Shown here piece after piece: positions 1-11,429 of a stretch of 64,000 nucleotides of DNA. A program made the translations under genes and the position numbers. Source of the DNA: Aplidium turbinatum (taxonomy: Eukaryota > Chordata > Ascidiacea > Aplousobranchia > Polyclinidae); contig OU964924.1 in NCBI GenBank assembly GCA_918807975.1, positions 16,227,695 through 16,291,694 on the forward strand, in the 5' to 3' direction. Below the pieces are notes generated by a model. The model worked only from the letters and a program-made list of their open reading frames with translations, made no database searches and was not told where the DNA came from. Within the stretch, counting starts at the first letter, position 1, and each line of letters starts with the position of its first letter.

Positions 1-888
1 GAATAGCCACAGCCTAAATATTATTAGATGTCATGTAATGTAGGTAATAAATATTATTCATTTGTTCAAATAATAATAATATTTATTTGCATCAGACAAA
101 GCTGTCCATATCCAAAGCAACGAAATAATACACAAACTGCAAACATCGAACAACAACAACGAAAAACAACGAATAATACACAAACTGCAAATGCACAAAA
201 TCTCACTAAATATGCTATCAACTGTTACAAGTTTACAGACAATGGTACGGTAGTGTTACAAGTTAGAAGAACTGAAAGTATTCAGAATGATAAAAACAAT
301 CAGATGACATGGCAGCCATCAAAACTAAATAATAGAATACATAGAATTATTATACTGAAGACGGTAATTTGATTTACGATGGCAGTCGGACCTCATCAAG
401 GAGGCAACAATAGAGTTAGACGATACTTCACATTTTCCAACAAAAGAAAAACATATTTCCGAAGGAATGCATCAAATGTTATGATGTTGCACAAGACTTG
501 ATGTTCATTGTTCACGTACGCTATAATGTTAAGGCAAATTGTGTAAAATTCTAAATTTTATTGTGTAAAAATTGTAAAGTGTAAAAATTGTAAAAGTGTA
601 AAATTCTAAAATTGTGTAAAATTCTAAATAAAGCAGAAATCCTGTTATTAGCAGAATGAAAACTAAGTGGATTACCCATATACTTTTTAATTGTTTTATT
701 TATGTAAAATCTGTCACTTGTCTCAAATAAAACAGTTTTTATACCAGAAAATGCTTCACACATAAAACCTAGGCAAGGTATTGATGTCATAGGTAATTCT
801 GTAGTTTTAACGTATATACTAATCATTCTTATACTTTTAGTACTATTTATGTATAACAATATAATGCATTTGACCATTAATTCATAAA
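1..888. other. No gene recognised; AT-rich flank
   Basis: I find no recognisable coding region here. A 114-codon open frame at 28-372 (+) is rich in N, T and Q and resembles nothing I know. At about 540-640 a short imperfect tandem repeat built on GTGTAAAATTCTAAA is visible. The stretch probably belongs to the decayed element that follows. Confidence 0.5.
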
Positions 889-1107
889 ATGGTTAACACT
901 TGTTATGTACCCGGATGTACAACTGGATATAAATCAAGTAGCGAGGTTAAAACTTTTCTGTTCAAATTTCCCAATGATGTTGAACTGAGGAAAAATGGGT
1001 GCGAGCAATACCATGAAAAAATTGGAAGTTGATTGATTGATTTTGATATTCCAACTTCTTGCTTTGAACACATTTTGGAACACTCATGCAAGCTATGTTT
1101 TTCTGAC
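889..1107 (+). pseudogene. THAP zinc-finger N-terminus, frameshifted
   Basis: Translation from the ATG at 889 gives M-V-N-T-C-Y-V-P-G-C-T-T-G-Y, the opening of a THAP domain (C-x4-C, then a basic stretch and F-x-F-P near residues 27-31). THAP domains bind DNA through a C2CH zinc site and begin P-type transposases. After R-K-N the frame departs from the family pattern, which expects a K-W pair, and reaches a stop near 1035; a C-rich continuation is readable in another frame to about 1107. So the domain is present but broken by at least one frameshift. The start is the only ATG that puts the first zinc cysteine at the usual fifth residue. Confidence 0.6.
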
Positions 1108-1255
1108 ACATGCTCTCAGTAAGTTAAAAAGTATGTTTACAGTATTTTTTGTTAATCTAAGTAACTGAAGTTACTTTGTTTTATTTCGTTTTGTTAATCG
1201 TAAACTAAAATTTTGACTTGTGCAGATAAAATTGATTTATCACATATATATCTTG

Positions 1256-1611
1256 ATACAGCTTCGGTAGAGAGTTTGTCTTGTTAAACCATATAGGCAT
1301 ACGAAGCCGAGCAACGTTATCAAGTTTAGCATATTTAAAGATTATTATATTTACAAAAACACAAAACTACGCAACAATTAAATATCGAACGTTTTCGACA
1401 TCACAAGATGTCCTCTTCAGGAATAACATACATACAACTTTATGTATGTTATTCCTGAAGTTGTATGTATGTTATTCCTGAAGAGGACATCTTGTGATGT
1501 CGAAAACGTTCGATATTTAATTGTTGCGTAGTTTTGTGTTTTTGTAAATATAATAATCTTTAAATATGCTAAACTTGATAACGTTGCTCGGCTTCGTATG
1601 CCTATGGTTCA
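1256..1611. mobile_element. Palindromic element with hammerhead-like arms
   Basis: About 150 bp starting near 1286 reappears inverted up to 1609, so the insert is almost one long hairpin. It is bounded by a direct 12-base duplication, ATATATATCTTG, at 1244-1255 and 1612-1623, which reads as the target-site duplication. Each arm carries the C-U-G-A-A-G-A / stem / G-A-A-A core described in the next entry. Inverted pairs of terminal repeats and hammerhead motifs are known from Penelope-like retroelements, the best guess for the family. It contains no protein gene. Confidence 0.6.
1478..1505 (+). ncRNA. Hammerhead-like ribozyme core (right arm)
   Basis: The box CTGAAGA (1478-1484) is followed by a perfect 6 bp stem, GACATC / GATGTC with loop TTGT, then GAAA (1502-1505): the conserved boxes of a hammerhead with stem II. 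The AACGTT after it could act as a minimal stem III. Stem I is poorly paired here, so activity is doubtful. The left arm carries the same core on the minus strand at 1393-1420. Confidence 0.45.
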
Positions 1612-2288
1612 ATATATATCTTGGTTAAATACACAAACCGTTTTATCGCATGAGATTCTTGAATACTAAACCATAACACAATTGGATAATCGCATGTATC
1701 ATAAAAAATTTGACAATTGGACTATGCAATTATCCGGTTTTGTCTATTTTATATTGTAATCTAATATGCTTGTTTGCAATATAAAGAAATATGCTTGCTT
1801 ATCAATTTTCCATGACTGTCATTTACATTAACTTCAGTGTTCTTGAAAGTTGCAATGTATTAACTCTTAAACATATGACACATTTTAAGACATTTTCCAT
1901 GAATCAACTAGTCGCGGATTGGAATTTTATGCTGAGGATCAACCATCTTTTCTTGAAACCGCTCGATTTATCAAAATGGTGGAGAATTTGTGGAAAGTGA
2001 TGTTTGTGAAACATCAGTTTAAAGGTTAGAGCAACTTCACATAAATATTATATAACATTTTGCTACAAAGGCACACATGAAGAAGTATATTTGTTTATTC
2101 TTAATTGTTTAATTATATGTGGAGACTGAAGCTTTCTGGCATGTTACCTCCAAAATTTGTATGACTGATTACAAAGAAAAAATATACATATTAGAACACA
2201 TTATCTTCATAAAGTACTGTCATTTCCCAAAGATTATGCTTATGCCGAAATTAGTTGAAGCTTCTTAGATAGATACTACATCTACTCA

Positions 2289-3010
2289 ATGTTTCAGGTA
2301 ATAAAATACAAGATGATGCTGTCTTTACTTCAACAAGAAGCTTTGCTAGCTGGAGCCAAATTGTCATCCTTAAATTTCCCAGCAATTACAGCAACAAAAG
2401 TTGCATTGTCAGTAACTTGGCTGGTTGATTTTTTTAGGATTGTGACATTAGATGACCTATCCACATCTGACATGAATGTGGCATACTATGTTGCTGGGTA
2501 TATTGACAGAAGCATTTGTCCTCGTAGGAAATGTAATGCTTGCAAGGAACTTCTTGTTGCCGGTCAAGATGACACTTTAGTGGAAGAAAGCAATGAGTGT
2601 TGCAAGCTTCTTGCTTTAGCTGATCGTGGTGGTTTATCCAAGCCAACAGAACTATGTTTTATTGTAACCTCTCTTGCAGTGCACCATTATTATGCTGTGT
2701 TATTAGAGTGTTAGAGTGGAAAATTAAAAGGAATTTAAAAGGAGGACTGTTCACTATTGGAAATCAACGTAATATTTTTGTTTCCGCTCTCACGGAATGC
2801 GCAGTGTCTCAGTTTAATTACCTTCTTGTCATCGTATCTTTAAAGTGTGATTCTGGTCATGCAAGCTTTAAAATGATTGTAGAAACTGCTTTCAATTGTG
2901 TCGCAAAGAATGAACTTAACGTTTTGAAGACATTAAAAAAGATTTGGTTGCCAGTTCATCGCGAAAAATTCAAAAACTACCTTCAAAAACTAACTGTAAG
3001 CAATCATTAA
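2289..3010 (+). pseudogene. P-type transposase C-terminal fragments
   Basis: Two overlapping open frames (2289-2714 and 2654-3010) carry Y-V-A-G-Y-I-D-R, then C-N-A-C-K-E-L-L, D-R-G-G-L-S-K-P and, further on, N-V-F-type and C-D-S-G-H-like residues. This order is typical of the C-terminal part of P-element/THAP9-like transposases, where a cysteine pair follows the G-Y-I motif. The change of frame near 2690-2710 shows at least one frameshift. Product, if it were intact: cut-and-paste transposase. Neighbours: the THAP start at 889 in the same direction. Family assignment is by motif only. Confidence 0.55.
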
Positions 3011-3415
3011 ATATATATTGAGAAGAGGTTGCTTGGTTATAGAAGAACCATATTTATTATACATTGTGTAATTGTTTACTTATGTTATGTACATGACAAT
3101 GTTTGATATGTGAATATTGTTTATAATGCTCTGGTATGTGAAATGTATGCAACATAGCTTTATATAGCCTGTAGCATACAATATGCATAGGCCTATGTCA
3201 GTTTATTAATAAATGTCATATAAGCGTTTTGATACATTTATTACTTTATTAGAACGTTGTTGCCATTCTTTAGTGACAATACATTCATATGTTCAAAATT
3301 GATGGTGCTGTTCGATGTGACTGCGTATCTACTTAAATTGTGCAGTGACCCTTCTAGTGTTGGCGGATAAGCGGAGTTTCGCGTCCCGCAATATAAAGTT
3401 CCTATGGTGTTTTAG
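3011..3415. other. Non-coding spacer
   Basis: No gene is visible. AATAAA-like words near 3210 may be the polyadenylation region of the transposase relic on the left. About 3345-3400 looks diverged from a stretch at 35475-35530, so it is probably also transposon-derived. Confidence 0.4.
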
Positions 3416-3730
3416 ACACCACCGTCATTCTGGCGGAATCATTCTGCGCGATCCGCCTAAAAAAATGATCCGTAAAAATTTGCGCGATAAACAATGCGAT
3501 GAAAATAGCAACACTCGGAATCTGATAAAATCACTTCTCGTTACCATATTAAAGCAAATGTTATATTTTTTCCATAGGAAAATGAACAGTGAACACAGAA
3601 ATTTAATCAAAAAACTCGACTTGTCAAAGATAAAGCAAGTGCAATTGCGAAAAGTAAAACATAACATCGCATATTAAGACTGCTGTAGGCCTATGTGATG
3701 TGGCAAGAAAAGTAACCATCACAAAATCGT

Positions 3731-4925
3731 CTATAAAAATACTTTCCCGAAATATTTTTCGGAATTTTATTTTTGAATCGTGTTCAGAATTAAATTTCCT
3801 TTCCAGGGGTGTCACTCTCGTGGTGCGGCAAACGAAGGAAACGCGAGCAGAATGGTTTAAAAATGGGGTAAATACCTTACGTATTTAAAAATAAATAGAG
3901 ATTTCAACGTTTATAGACGCCTTCAATTAAGCGTTTATAAAAATACTTTCCCGAAATATTTTTCGGAATTTTATTTTTGAATTGTGTTCAGAATTAAATT
4001 TCCTTTCCAGGGGTGTCACTCTCGTGGTGCGGCAGACGAAGGAAACGCGAGCAGAATTGTTTAAAAATGGGGTAAATATCTTACGCATTTAAAAATAAAT
4101 AGAGATTTCAACGTTTATAGACGCCTTCAATTAAGCGTCTAAAAAAATACTTTCCCGAAATATTTTTCGAATTTTATTTTTGAATCGTGTTCAGAATTAA
4201 ATTTCCTTTCCAGGGGTGTGAGTCTCGTGGTGCGGCAGACGAAGGAAACGCGAGCAGAATGGTTTAAAAATTGGGTAAATATCTTACGCATTTAAAAATA
4301 AATAGAGATTTCAACGTTTATAGACGCCTTCAATCAGGCGTCTAAAAAAATACTTTTCCGAAATATTTTTCGAATTTTATTTTTGAATCGTGTTCAGAAT
4401 TAAATTTCCTTTCCAGGGGTGTCACTCTCGTGGTGCGGCAGACGAAGGAAACGCAAGCAGAATGGTTTAAAAATGGGGTAAATATCTTACGTATTTAAAA
4501 ATAAATAGAGATTTCAACGTTTATAGACGCCTTCAATCAAGCGTCTATAAAAATACTTTCCCGAAATATTTTTCGGAATTTTATTTTTGAATCGTGTCCA
4601 GAATTAAATTTCCTTTCCAGTGGTGTTAGTCTCGTGGTGCGGCAGATGAAGGAAACGCGAACAGAATGGTTTAAAATTAGGGTAAATATCTTACGTAGCC
4701 TATTTAAAAATAAATAGAGATTTCAACGTTTATAGACGCCTTCAATCAAGCGTTTATAAAAATATTTTCCCGAAATATTTTTCGGAATTTTACTTTTGAA
4801 TCATGTTTAGAATTAAATTTCCTTTCCAGGGGTGTCAGTCTCGTGGTGCGGCAGACGAAGGAAACGCGAGCAGAATGGTTTAAAAATGGGGTAAATATCT
4901 TACGTATTTAAAAATAAATAGAGAG
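3731..4925 (+). repeat. Left array, about 6 units of about 205 bp
   Basis: Units begin with the same phrase (AATACTTTCCCGAAATATTT) at about 3731, 3941, 4143, 4347, 4549 and 4755. Each includes a conserved GC-richer core, CTCGTGGTGCGGCAGACGAA, and ends ATTTCAACGTTTATAGACGC. Copies differ by only a few per cent. One unit happens to be open for 62 codons, but the frame is not kept across units, so it is not a gene. Confidence 0.9.
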
Positions 4926-4929
4926 TTTG

Positions 4930-5235
4930 GTGCTATGAAGTCTGGTCCTGTTGTTGTGAGGTATACTACAAGGTCGAGTGGTGTCTGTTCTGGTATTGTG
5001 AGGTCTGCTACAAGGACGAGTGGTTCCTGTTCTGGTGCTCTGATTTCTGCTTCCGGTGCAAGTTCTGCCTGTTCTGGTGCTATGAAGTCTGATACAGGGT
5101 CGAGTGGTGCTGGTCCTGGTGTTGTGAGGTCTAGGCTACTACAAGGACGAGTGGTGTCTGTTCTGGTATTGTGAAGTCTGCTACAAGGACGAGTAGTGCC
5201 GGTCCTGGTGTTGTGAGGTCTGGTACAGGGACGAG
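4930..5235 (+). repeat. GGT-rich minisatellite
   Basis: Imperfect repeats of roughly 57-60 bp built on GGTCTGCTACAAGGACGAGT. The frame from 4935 is open for 79 codons and reads as serine/glycine-rich low-complexity sequence with no known domain. It sits between the left array and the PHD gene, and could be promoter or 5' untranslated region of that gene. Confidence 0.7.
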
Positions 5236-5355
5236 TGGTGCCAGTTGTAATCCTACTCGGAGCTTTGTTTCACAAAATCGGTTTTCTCCACTTAAACGTT
5301 ATTTCATTTTGATTTAGTTTTCCAAGAAAGCACCTTTCCGAAACGTAACAGCAAA

Positions 5356-6495
5356 ATGTTGTCAATGAACTTTGGAGGTGCTTCTGATGACTTTGTAAGT
5401 CAAACAGCAAATGAAATTGGTAGGTATTTAGCAAAAAATAATTTGCATTCCCTGAGCAACAAATCAAACCGTGTAGAGTTTTTAACGTCTTCGAGTTTTC
5501 GTGCCAAGTGTGCTGCTTCTAAACGAGAGAAATATTTGTTGACCTTTTTTCGAAAAAATAAAAACTTAATAGATCATTTTAAAACAATTTATGCTTCGAT
5601 ATCACAAACTGTGCCCTCTCAGTTAGCTGTTAAATTAGCAAATTTCATAAGCAAGCATATAGACGACTTCCCTCGCGATGACTACCTTACTGCTTCACGT
5701 GTCGCAGCAATGCTAAAGGAAAATCATTGGCCTGCTTCCTTTTTTCGCTCTGAAGTGAGAACAATTACATCTAGATGGTGTCGTGATTCTTCTTTTAGGG
5801 AATCGGTAAAACTATTATATGTTTCTTCTAAACAAAAAGACATAGCGAAAGGCGTGACATCTCAACATATCTCCTCAACGTTAGGTGCGCAAAAGTTTTG
5901 TGATGTTGATCAACAGAATAACCCAGATCTAAACGAAACAACTGTTTCTGTTGCCTATCGAAGTGATATTTCTTTACAAAATCAAAATCATGAAGACAAT
6001 CTTCTCTACTGCATATGTAACAAGCCTAATGACGGATCGCTGTACGTGTGCTGCGGAACTTGCTTAAAATGGTTTCACCTTTGCTGCATATTCTCACCAA
6101 ATAGTCCGGCATTAGCTATAACAGAAAAACAATGGAATTGTGCTAATAGTCATCTTGTATGCGAAGCTGAACAGATAGTGTTGCATTCTTCAAATTCCGT
6201 GTTTTGTCATAAACTTGTTGGTGTAAGCAACAAACCCATTCAACATTTAAATGTCTTACCTTCAGTTTTCCAGCAGAAATCTGATTTGCTTTGTAACGTT
6301 AGTAAATCTGCCTCTCCAACTAATTCTGATGATTTACAATTGTCTGATAATCGATTAAATTTACTTCTATCTAACTGCGACAACAATTTAGTAAAGACCG
6401 AAACTAATCACATAAAAACCAAAATTGACAAAGTAATGGAAATTGATGATCTAAAAGCAAAAGTTAATAATAATAAAAAAAATGTATTGATGTAA
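5356..6495 (+). CDS. PHD-finger protein of the 8 kb element
   Basis: A 379-codon open frame. Residues 219-269 form a PHD finger: C-I-C, then V-C-C-G-T-C, W-F-H-L-C-C and W-N-C...C, a C4HC3 ligand order. PHD fingers bind histone tails, most often H3. The first 210 residues are basic and helical-looking with no domain I recognise; residues 300-379 are polar and N/K-rich. The frame ends in an A-run, after which another frame continues with similar composition, so the gene was probably longer and has shifted. The start is the first ATG after the minisatellite. It is enclosed by inverted arrays, so it is element cargo, not a host gene. A role as transposase or accessory protein is inference. Confidence 0.65.
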   Translation: MLSMNFGGASDDFVSQTANEIGRYLAKNNLHSLSNKSNRVEFLTSSSFRAKCAASKREKYLLTFFRKNKNLIDHFKTIYASISQTVPSQLAVKLANFISKHIDDFPRDDYLTASRVAAMLKENHWPASFFRSEVRTITSRWCRDSSFRESVKLLYVSSKQKDIAKGVTSQHISSTLGAQKFCDVDQQNNPDLNETTVSVAYRSDISLQNQNHEDNLLYCICNKPNDGSLYVCCGTCLKWFHLCCIFSPNSPALAITEKQWNCANSHLVCEAEQIVLHSSNSVFCHKLVGVSNKPIQHLNVLPSVFQQKSDLLCNVSKSASPTNSDDLQLSDNRLNLLLSNCDNNLVKTETNHIKTKIDKVMEIDDLKAKVNNNKKNVLM

Positions 6496-8155
6496 AAGTC
6501 AAAGTCGATGAAACCATAGGCCTAAATGAAATAAATAATCTAAAACCTGATGACAAAGCTAAAGATGATGTAAACGTTGATCGCCAAAAAATATTTACTG
6601 ATGTAAAAAAAAATAATAATGACCCAAACGGAGTAAATGATAATGAAGGTAGTATTTTTGGATGCTTCCAAAATCAGAAACCTTGGATTTCTGATGAAAC
6701 ATTGAATGAGTTAGGGGATTTTGAAGAGCCAGTATCGCAAAAGCGTGAACGACGTTGTGAATCGGTTAACTCCTAGTAAGTCGTTATTCCTCACGTTAGA
6801 TGAATGGAAAGAAATGACTCCCAGTCGCACTGCGCATAGATTTTTATCTGGTTTATATCGCAATATTATACGCGATAATCTGGTGACATATCACCCTCTT
6901 CCAGTGGCGTAGCCAAGGGGGGGTTTTGGGGGTTACAACCCCCCCCTTTGGCACGCGTATGACGTCACGATATTGAGAATGATGCTTTCAGTCTAAAAAA
7001 CATTGCCTAATTTTAAACAAAACTGCATTAAAAGAACGAGTTTTGCCAATACCAAACATTTAAACATCTCAGCCAGGAATTAGCAACAAGAAAACATAGA
7101 GACTTAGCTTTATTTCCGAAAAATGCCGAAGAAAACATGATCTTATCCTTTTGCTATGCCACCGGACAGCACCATTTTACAGGAATATTCATACCCACAT
7201 TTTTATTGAAAATGCTCTCAGAATGCACCAAATTCAAAGTAATTTTTCAAAATTTTCTGGGGGAGGCCCCCCAGACCCCTCGCCGCTGGGTCGAAAAACC
7301 CCCCTTTCAAAATTCTTGGCTACGCTATTGCCCTCTTCCAATCTGCCTTAAGCCAGCATGGAAGCAGTACGGCTCATAAAATCACATGGAACCCTGTCAA
7401 GTAACCCATGTTGATGCGCAATCTGCTGCAAGCGGAGTTAGCGAATGATTATTATTATTATAGGCTATGCAAAAAAGTTAGAAAAAATTTAGAAAGCATT
7501 TTTTGGATTTGAAACAAATTTATTTAAAAGGAAAGCGAGTTGTAAGTATCGATAATTTTGTGGAACAATATGAAAATGAAATCAGAACTAGTGAAAAATA
7601 TATAGCCTACTCTGCACATTAGCCTATATCCACCAAGGTTACAGAAAACCTCACATTTCTTCCAAAAACAAAAACGACCAAACATTGAAAGATGAGTCAA
7701 ACCATTGCACTAGTCTGGTAGTTTCTAAATTTAGAAAACCAAAAAAACGTCGTTCAACTGGGTTTTACACTAACAATGAATCAAAAAAGCATATTCGATA
7801 TGTCAATGTCATAAGTGAGTCCATGTCCACATCGGCTGTTTATAAAAACACTGCATTTGTAATCCCTATGTGTAATGACACACGGATAAATGACTTTTGG
7901 ACTGCTATAAGAAAAGATTTCGAGTACATGAAGGAATTTTCAACTAAGGTGTGGCACAGTTTGGCAATAAATCGTAACTGTTTATCTGATACCGCTCTCG
8001 TAATAGACAAAAACCACGAAGTGTCTTGGCTAGATTTACTCACGGCATGTAAGTCTGACACCCCTGGAATAGGAAATTTAATTCTGAACCCTATAGGAAA
8101 ATCAAGAGCGAATAGGAAAAGCACTATACAAATCCATCGGCCATTGGTTGGCTAA
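6496..8155 (+). pseudogene. Decayed continuation of the PHD-element gene
   Basis: After the stop at 6495 coding-like sequence continues in other frames: an acidic N/D/K-rich run to about 6780 containing G-C-F-Q-N-Q-K-P-W-I-S-D-E-T, then T-P-S-K-S-L-F-L-T-L-D-E-W-K-E-M-T to the MITE at 6902. Beyond the MITE the same frame resumes for a short way. A separate 156-codon frame at 7685-8155 (basic start, then W-T-A-I-R-K-D-F-E-Y-M) completes the region. I do not recognise the protein. At least two frameshifts and several stops separate the pieces. Confidence 0.5.
6902..7330. mobile_element. hAT-type MITE (CAGTGGCGTAGCC)
   Basis: A 429 bp insert with ends CAGTGGCGTAGCCAAG and CTTGGCTACGCTATTG, flanked by the 8-base duplication CCCTCTTC (6894-6901 and 7331-7338). 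C-A-G ends and an 8 bp duplication are hAT hallmarks. It interrupts the coding remains of the 8 kb element, so it is younger than that element. Confidence 0.9.
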
Positions 8156-8339
8156 GCAAACGTCTGGTAGCCAAAACGCCTACATTTTGCTACCTAAAAG
8201 TCAATGAACCGAGCAACATTATCGCCATAGGGGCTTTAGACTACGATTCCACCGGATTCCACAAGCAAGCTTCTTCAAGGGACACCCGTAAAGTCAATAA
8301 AATTTTTCAAAACGGCCATGATAGAAAACGAGGACAAAC

Positions 8340-10521
8340 TACCCCATTTTTAAACCATTCTTCTCGCGTTTCCTTCGTCTGCCGCACCACGAGACTGACA
8401 CCCCTGGAAAGGAAATTTAATTCTGAACACGATTCAAAAATAAAATTCCGAAAAATATTTCGGGAAAATATTTTTATAAACGCTTAATTGAAGGCGTCTA
8501 TAAACGTTGAAATCTCTATTTATTTTTAAATACGTAAGATATTTACCCTATTTTTAAACCATTCTGCTCGCGTTTCCTTCGTCTGCCGCACCACGAGAGT
8601 GACACCCCTGGAAAGGAAATTTAATTCTGAACACGATTCAAAAATAAAATCCGAAAAATATTTTGGGAAAGTATTTTTATAGACGCTTAATTGAAGGCGT
8701 CTATAAACGTTGAAATCTCTATTTATTTTTAAATACGTAAGGTATTTACCCCATTTTTAAACCATTCTGCTCGCGTTTTCTTCGTCTGCTGCACCACGAG
8801 AGTGACACCCCTGGAAAGGAAATTTAATTCTAAACACGATTCAAAAATAAAATTCCGAAAAATATTTCGGGAAAATATTTTTATAGACACTTAATTAAAG
8901 GCGTCTATAAACGTTAAAATCTCTATTTATTTTTAAATACGTAAGATATTTATCCCATTTTTAAACCATTCTGCTTGCGTTTCCTTCGTCTGCCGCACCA
9001 CGAGAGTGACACTCCTGGAAAGGAAATTTAATTCTGGACACGATTCAAAAATAAAATTCCGAAAAATATTTCGGGAAAGTATTTTTATAAACGCTTAATT
9101 GAAGGCGTCTATAAACGTTGAAATCTCTATTTATTTTTAAATACGTAAGATATTTACCCCATTTTTAAACCATTCTGCTTGCGTTTCCTTAGTCTGCCGC
9201 ACCACAAGACTGACACCCCTGGAAAGGAAATTTAATTCTGAACACGATTCAAAAATAAAATTCCGAAAAATATTTTGGAAAAGTATTTTTATAGACGCTT
9301 TATTGAAGGCGTCTATAAACGTTGAAATCTCTATTTATTTTTAAATGCGTAAGATATTTACCCCATTTTTAAACCATTCTGCTCGCGTTTCCTTCGTCTG
9401 CCGCACCACAAGACTGACACCCCTGGAAAGGAAATTTAATTCTGAACACGATTCAAAAATAAAATTCCAAAAAATATTTCGGGAAAGTATTTTTATAAAC
9501 GCTTAATTGAAGGCGTCCATAAACGTTGAAATCTCTATTTATTTTTAAATGCGTAAGATATTTATCCCATTTTTAAACCATTCTGCTCGCGTTTCCTTCG
9601 TCTGCCGCACCACGAGAGTGACACTCCTGGAAAGGAAATTTAATTCTGAACACGATTCAAAAATAAAATTCGAAAAATATTTCGGGAAAGTATTTTTATA
9701 AACGCTTAATTGAAGGCGTCTATACACGTTGAAATCTCTATTTATTTTTAAATAGACTACGTAAGATATTTACTCCATTTTTAAACCATTTTGTTTGCGT
9801 TTCCTTCATCTGCCGCACCACGAGACTGACATCCCTGGAAAGGAAATTTAATTCTGCATACGATTCAAAAATAAAATTCCGAAAAATATTTCGGGAAAGT
9901 ATTTTTATAGACGCTTGATTGAAGGCGTCTATAAACGTTGAAATCTCTATTTATTTTTAAATACGTAAGATATTTACCCCATTTTTAAACCATTCTGCTT
10001 GCGTTTCCTTCGTCTGCCGCACCACGAGAATAACACCCTTGGAAAGGAAATTTAATTTTGAACACGATTCAAAAATAAAATTCGAAAAATATTTCGGGAA
10101 AGTATTTTTATAGACGCCTGATTGAAAGCGTCTATAAACGTTGAAATCTCTATTTATTTTTAATTACGTAATATGTTTACTCCATTTTTAAACCATTCTG
10201 CTCGCGTTTCCTTCGTCTGCCGCACCACGAGAGTGACACCCCTGGAAAGGAAATTTAATTCTGAACACGATTCAAAAATAAAATTCGAAAAATATTTCGG
10301 AAAAGTATTTTTATAAACGCTTAATTGAAGGCGTCTATAAACGTTGAAATCTCTATTTATTTTTAAATACGTAAGATATTTACCCCATTTTTAAACCATT
10401 CTGCTTGCGTTTCCTTCGTCTGCCGCACCACGAGAGTTACACCCCTGGAAAGGAAATTTAATTCTGAACACGATTCAAAAATAAAATTCGAAAAATATTT
10501 CGGGAAAGTATTTTTATAGAC
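8340..10521 (-). repeat. Right array, about 11 units, inverted to the left array
   Basis: The same about 205 bp unit as at 3731-4925 in opposite orientation. The phrase CCATTTTTAAACCATTC recurs near 8343, 8549, 8752, 8958, 9161, 9362, 9567, 9775, 9978, 10184 and 10386. Right and left arrays differ in copy number, as expected if unequal exchange acts on each arm. The 180 bp before it (8156-8339) holds nothing recognisable. Confidence 0.9.
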
Positions 10522-10725
10522 AATTTTGTGATGGTTACTTTTCTTGCCACATCACATACAGCAGTCTTAATATGCGATTTTATGTTTTACTTTTCGCAAT
10601 TGCACTTACTTTATCTTTGACAAGTCGAGTTTTTTGATTAAATTTCTGGGTTTACTGTTCATTTTCCTGTGGAAAAAATATAACATTTGCTTTAATACGG
10701 TAACCAGAACCAGAAGTGATTTTAT

Positions 10726-11296
10726 CAGGGAGTCGAACCGTTTGATTTTTCCTGTTCGGGTCCGGTTCTGGTTCAAAGATTGTTTCAAAATTTGGTTCAG
10801 TTCCGGTTCAGGTTCGAAGAAACTTAAAACCGGTTTTATAAGTTCCGGTTCGGGTCCGATGAAATTAAGCCTAGGCGTGAAAACCGCAAGGTTGGCAACA
10901 CTGATCTCAACACTGCTTTGCTCAATTAACTTGCCTTTGTTGTTTGTTGCACAAGTTACAATCAAACTATATTGTCTATGATGTCTCAGAACAGAAGTTG
11001 TTTACCTCAAAAAATTCCTCTCCAAACCATCGATGATAGTGGATCGTGTGTTACAGAATAGGCTATAATTCATCCGTACATGTGGCCTCCAAGATAACAA
11101 CATGCTACGTACAACTTCACTTACCACAATGCGAACAATGACGTAATGCTGGAGTGAACCGCTTTTTTCAACCGGTTCGGGTTCGGTTAGGGTTTAAGCT
11201 AACTCAAATTTTCGGTTCAGTTCCGGTTAAGGTTCAGACAAAATCGCACCAAAACCGGTTTACAAAAATTCGGTTCGGGTTCGGTTCGATTCCCTG
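10726..11296. mobile_element. hAT-type MITE (CAGGGA-TCGAACCG)
   Basis: A 571 bp insert with ends CAGGGAGTCGAACCG and CGGTTCGATTCCCTG, flanked by GATTTTAT at 10718-10725 and 11297-11304. The subterminal zones are made of CCGGTTC/GGTTCGG words facing each other. It interrupts the right outer arm of the 8 kb element, whose left arm shows the uninterrupted sequence. Confidence 0.9.
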
Positions 11297-11429
11297 GATT
11301 TTATCAGCTTCCGAGTGTTGCTACTTTCATCGCATTGTTTATCGCGCAAATTTTTACGGATCATTTTTCTAGGCGGATCGCGCAGAATGATTCTGCCAGA
11401 ATGACGGTGGTGTTTTTGACGGAGCAGCC

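Larger units (their letters stand above)
889..3010 (+). mobile_element. Decayed P-type (THAP) DNA transposon
   Basis: A THAP zinc-finger start at the left and a P-transposase-like C-terminus at the right lie in the same orientation about 1.2 kb apart, the order seen in P-element and THAP9-like transposases. The middle (about 1790-2000) has a short open stretch that could be the degraded body of the same protein. A palindromic element is inserted at 1256-1611. I could not identify terminal inverted repeats, so the limits are those of the coding remains. Not functional as it stands. Confidence 0.6.
3416..11413. mobile_element. 8 kb inverted-repeat element with satellite arms and PHD gene
   Basis: The left end ACACCACCGTCATTCTGGC (3416) is found inverted at 11413. 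Outer arms of about 315 bp (3416-3730, and 10522-11413 less a later insertion) match in inverse orientation. Inside each lies a block of about 205 bp tandem repeats, again in opposite orientation, about 6 units left and 11 right. Between them sit a GGT-rich minisatellite, a PHD-finger gene and decayed coding remains. So the whole is a giant fold-back with repeat-array arms. No transposase motif was recognised, and the target duplication is unclear because both junctions fall in T-runs. Two hAT-type MITEs (6902, 10726) have inserted later. It ends about 130 bp before the GALNS start codon. Confidence 0.7.

Noticed and set aside
6721-6912. A separate small gene
   Set aside because: It is the frameshifted continuation of the PHD-element coding region cut by the MITE at 6902.
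3731-10521. CRISPR-like array or protein-coding tandem repeats
   Set aside because: Units are about 205 bp without distinct spacers, lie in inverted arms of a eukaryotic element, and frames are not kept between units.
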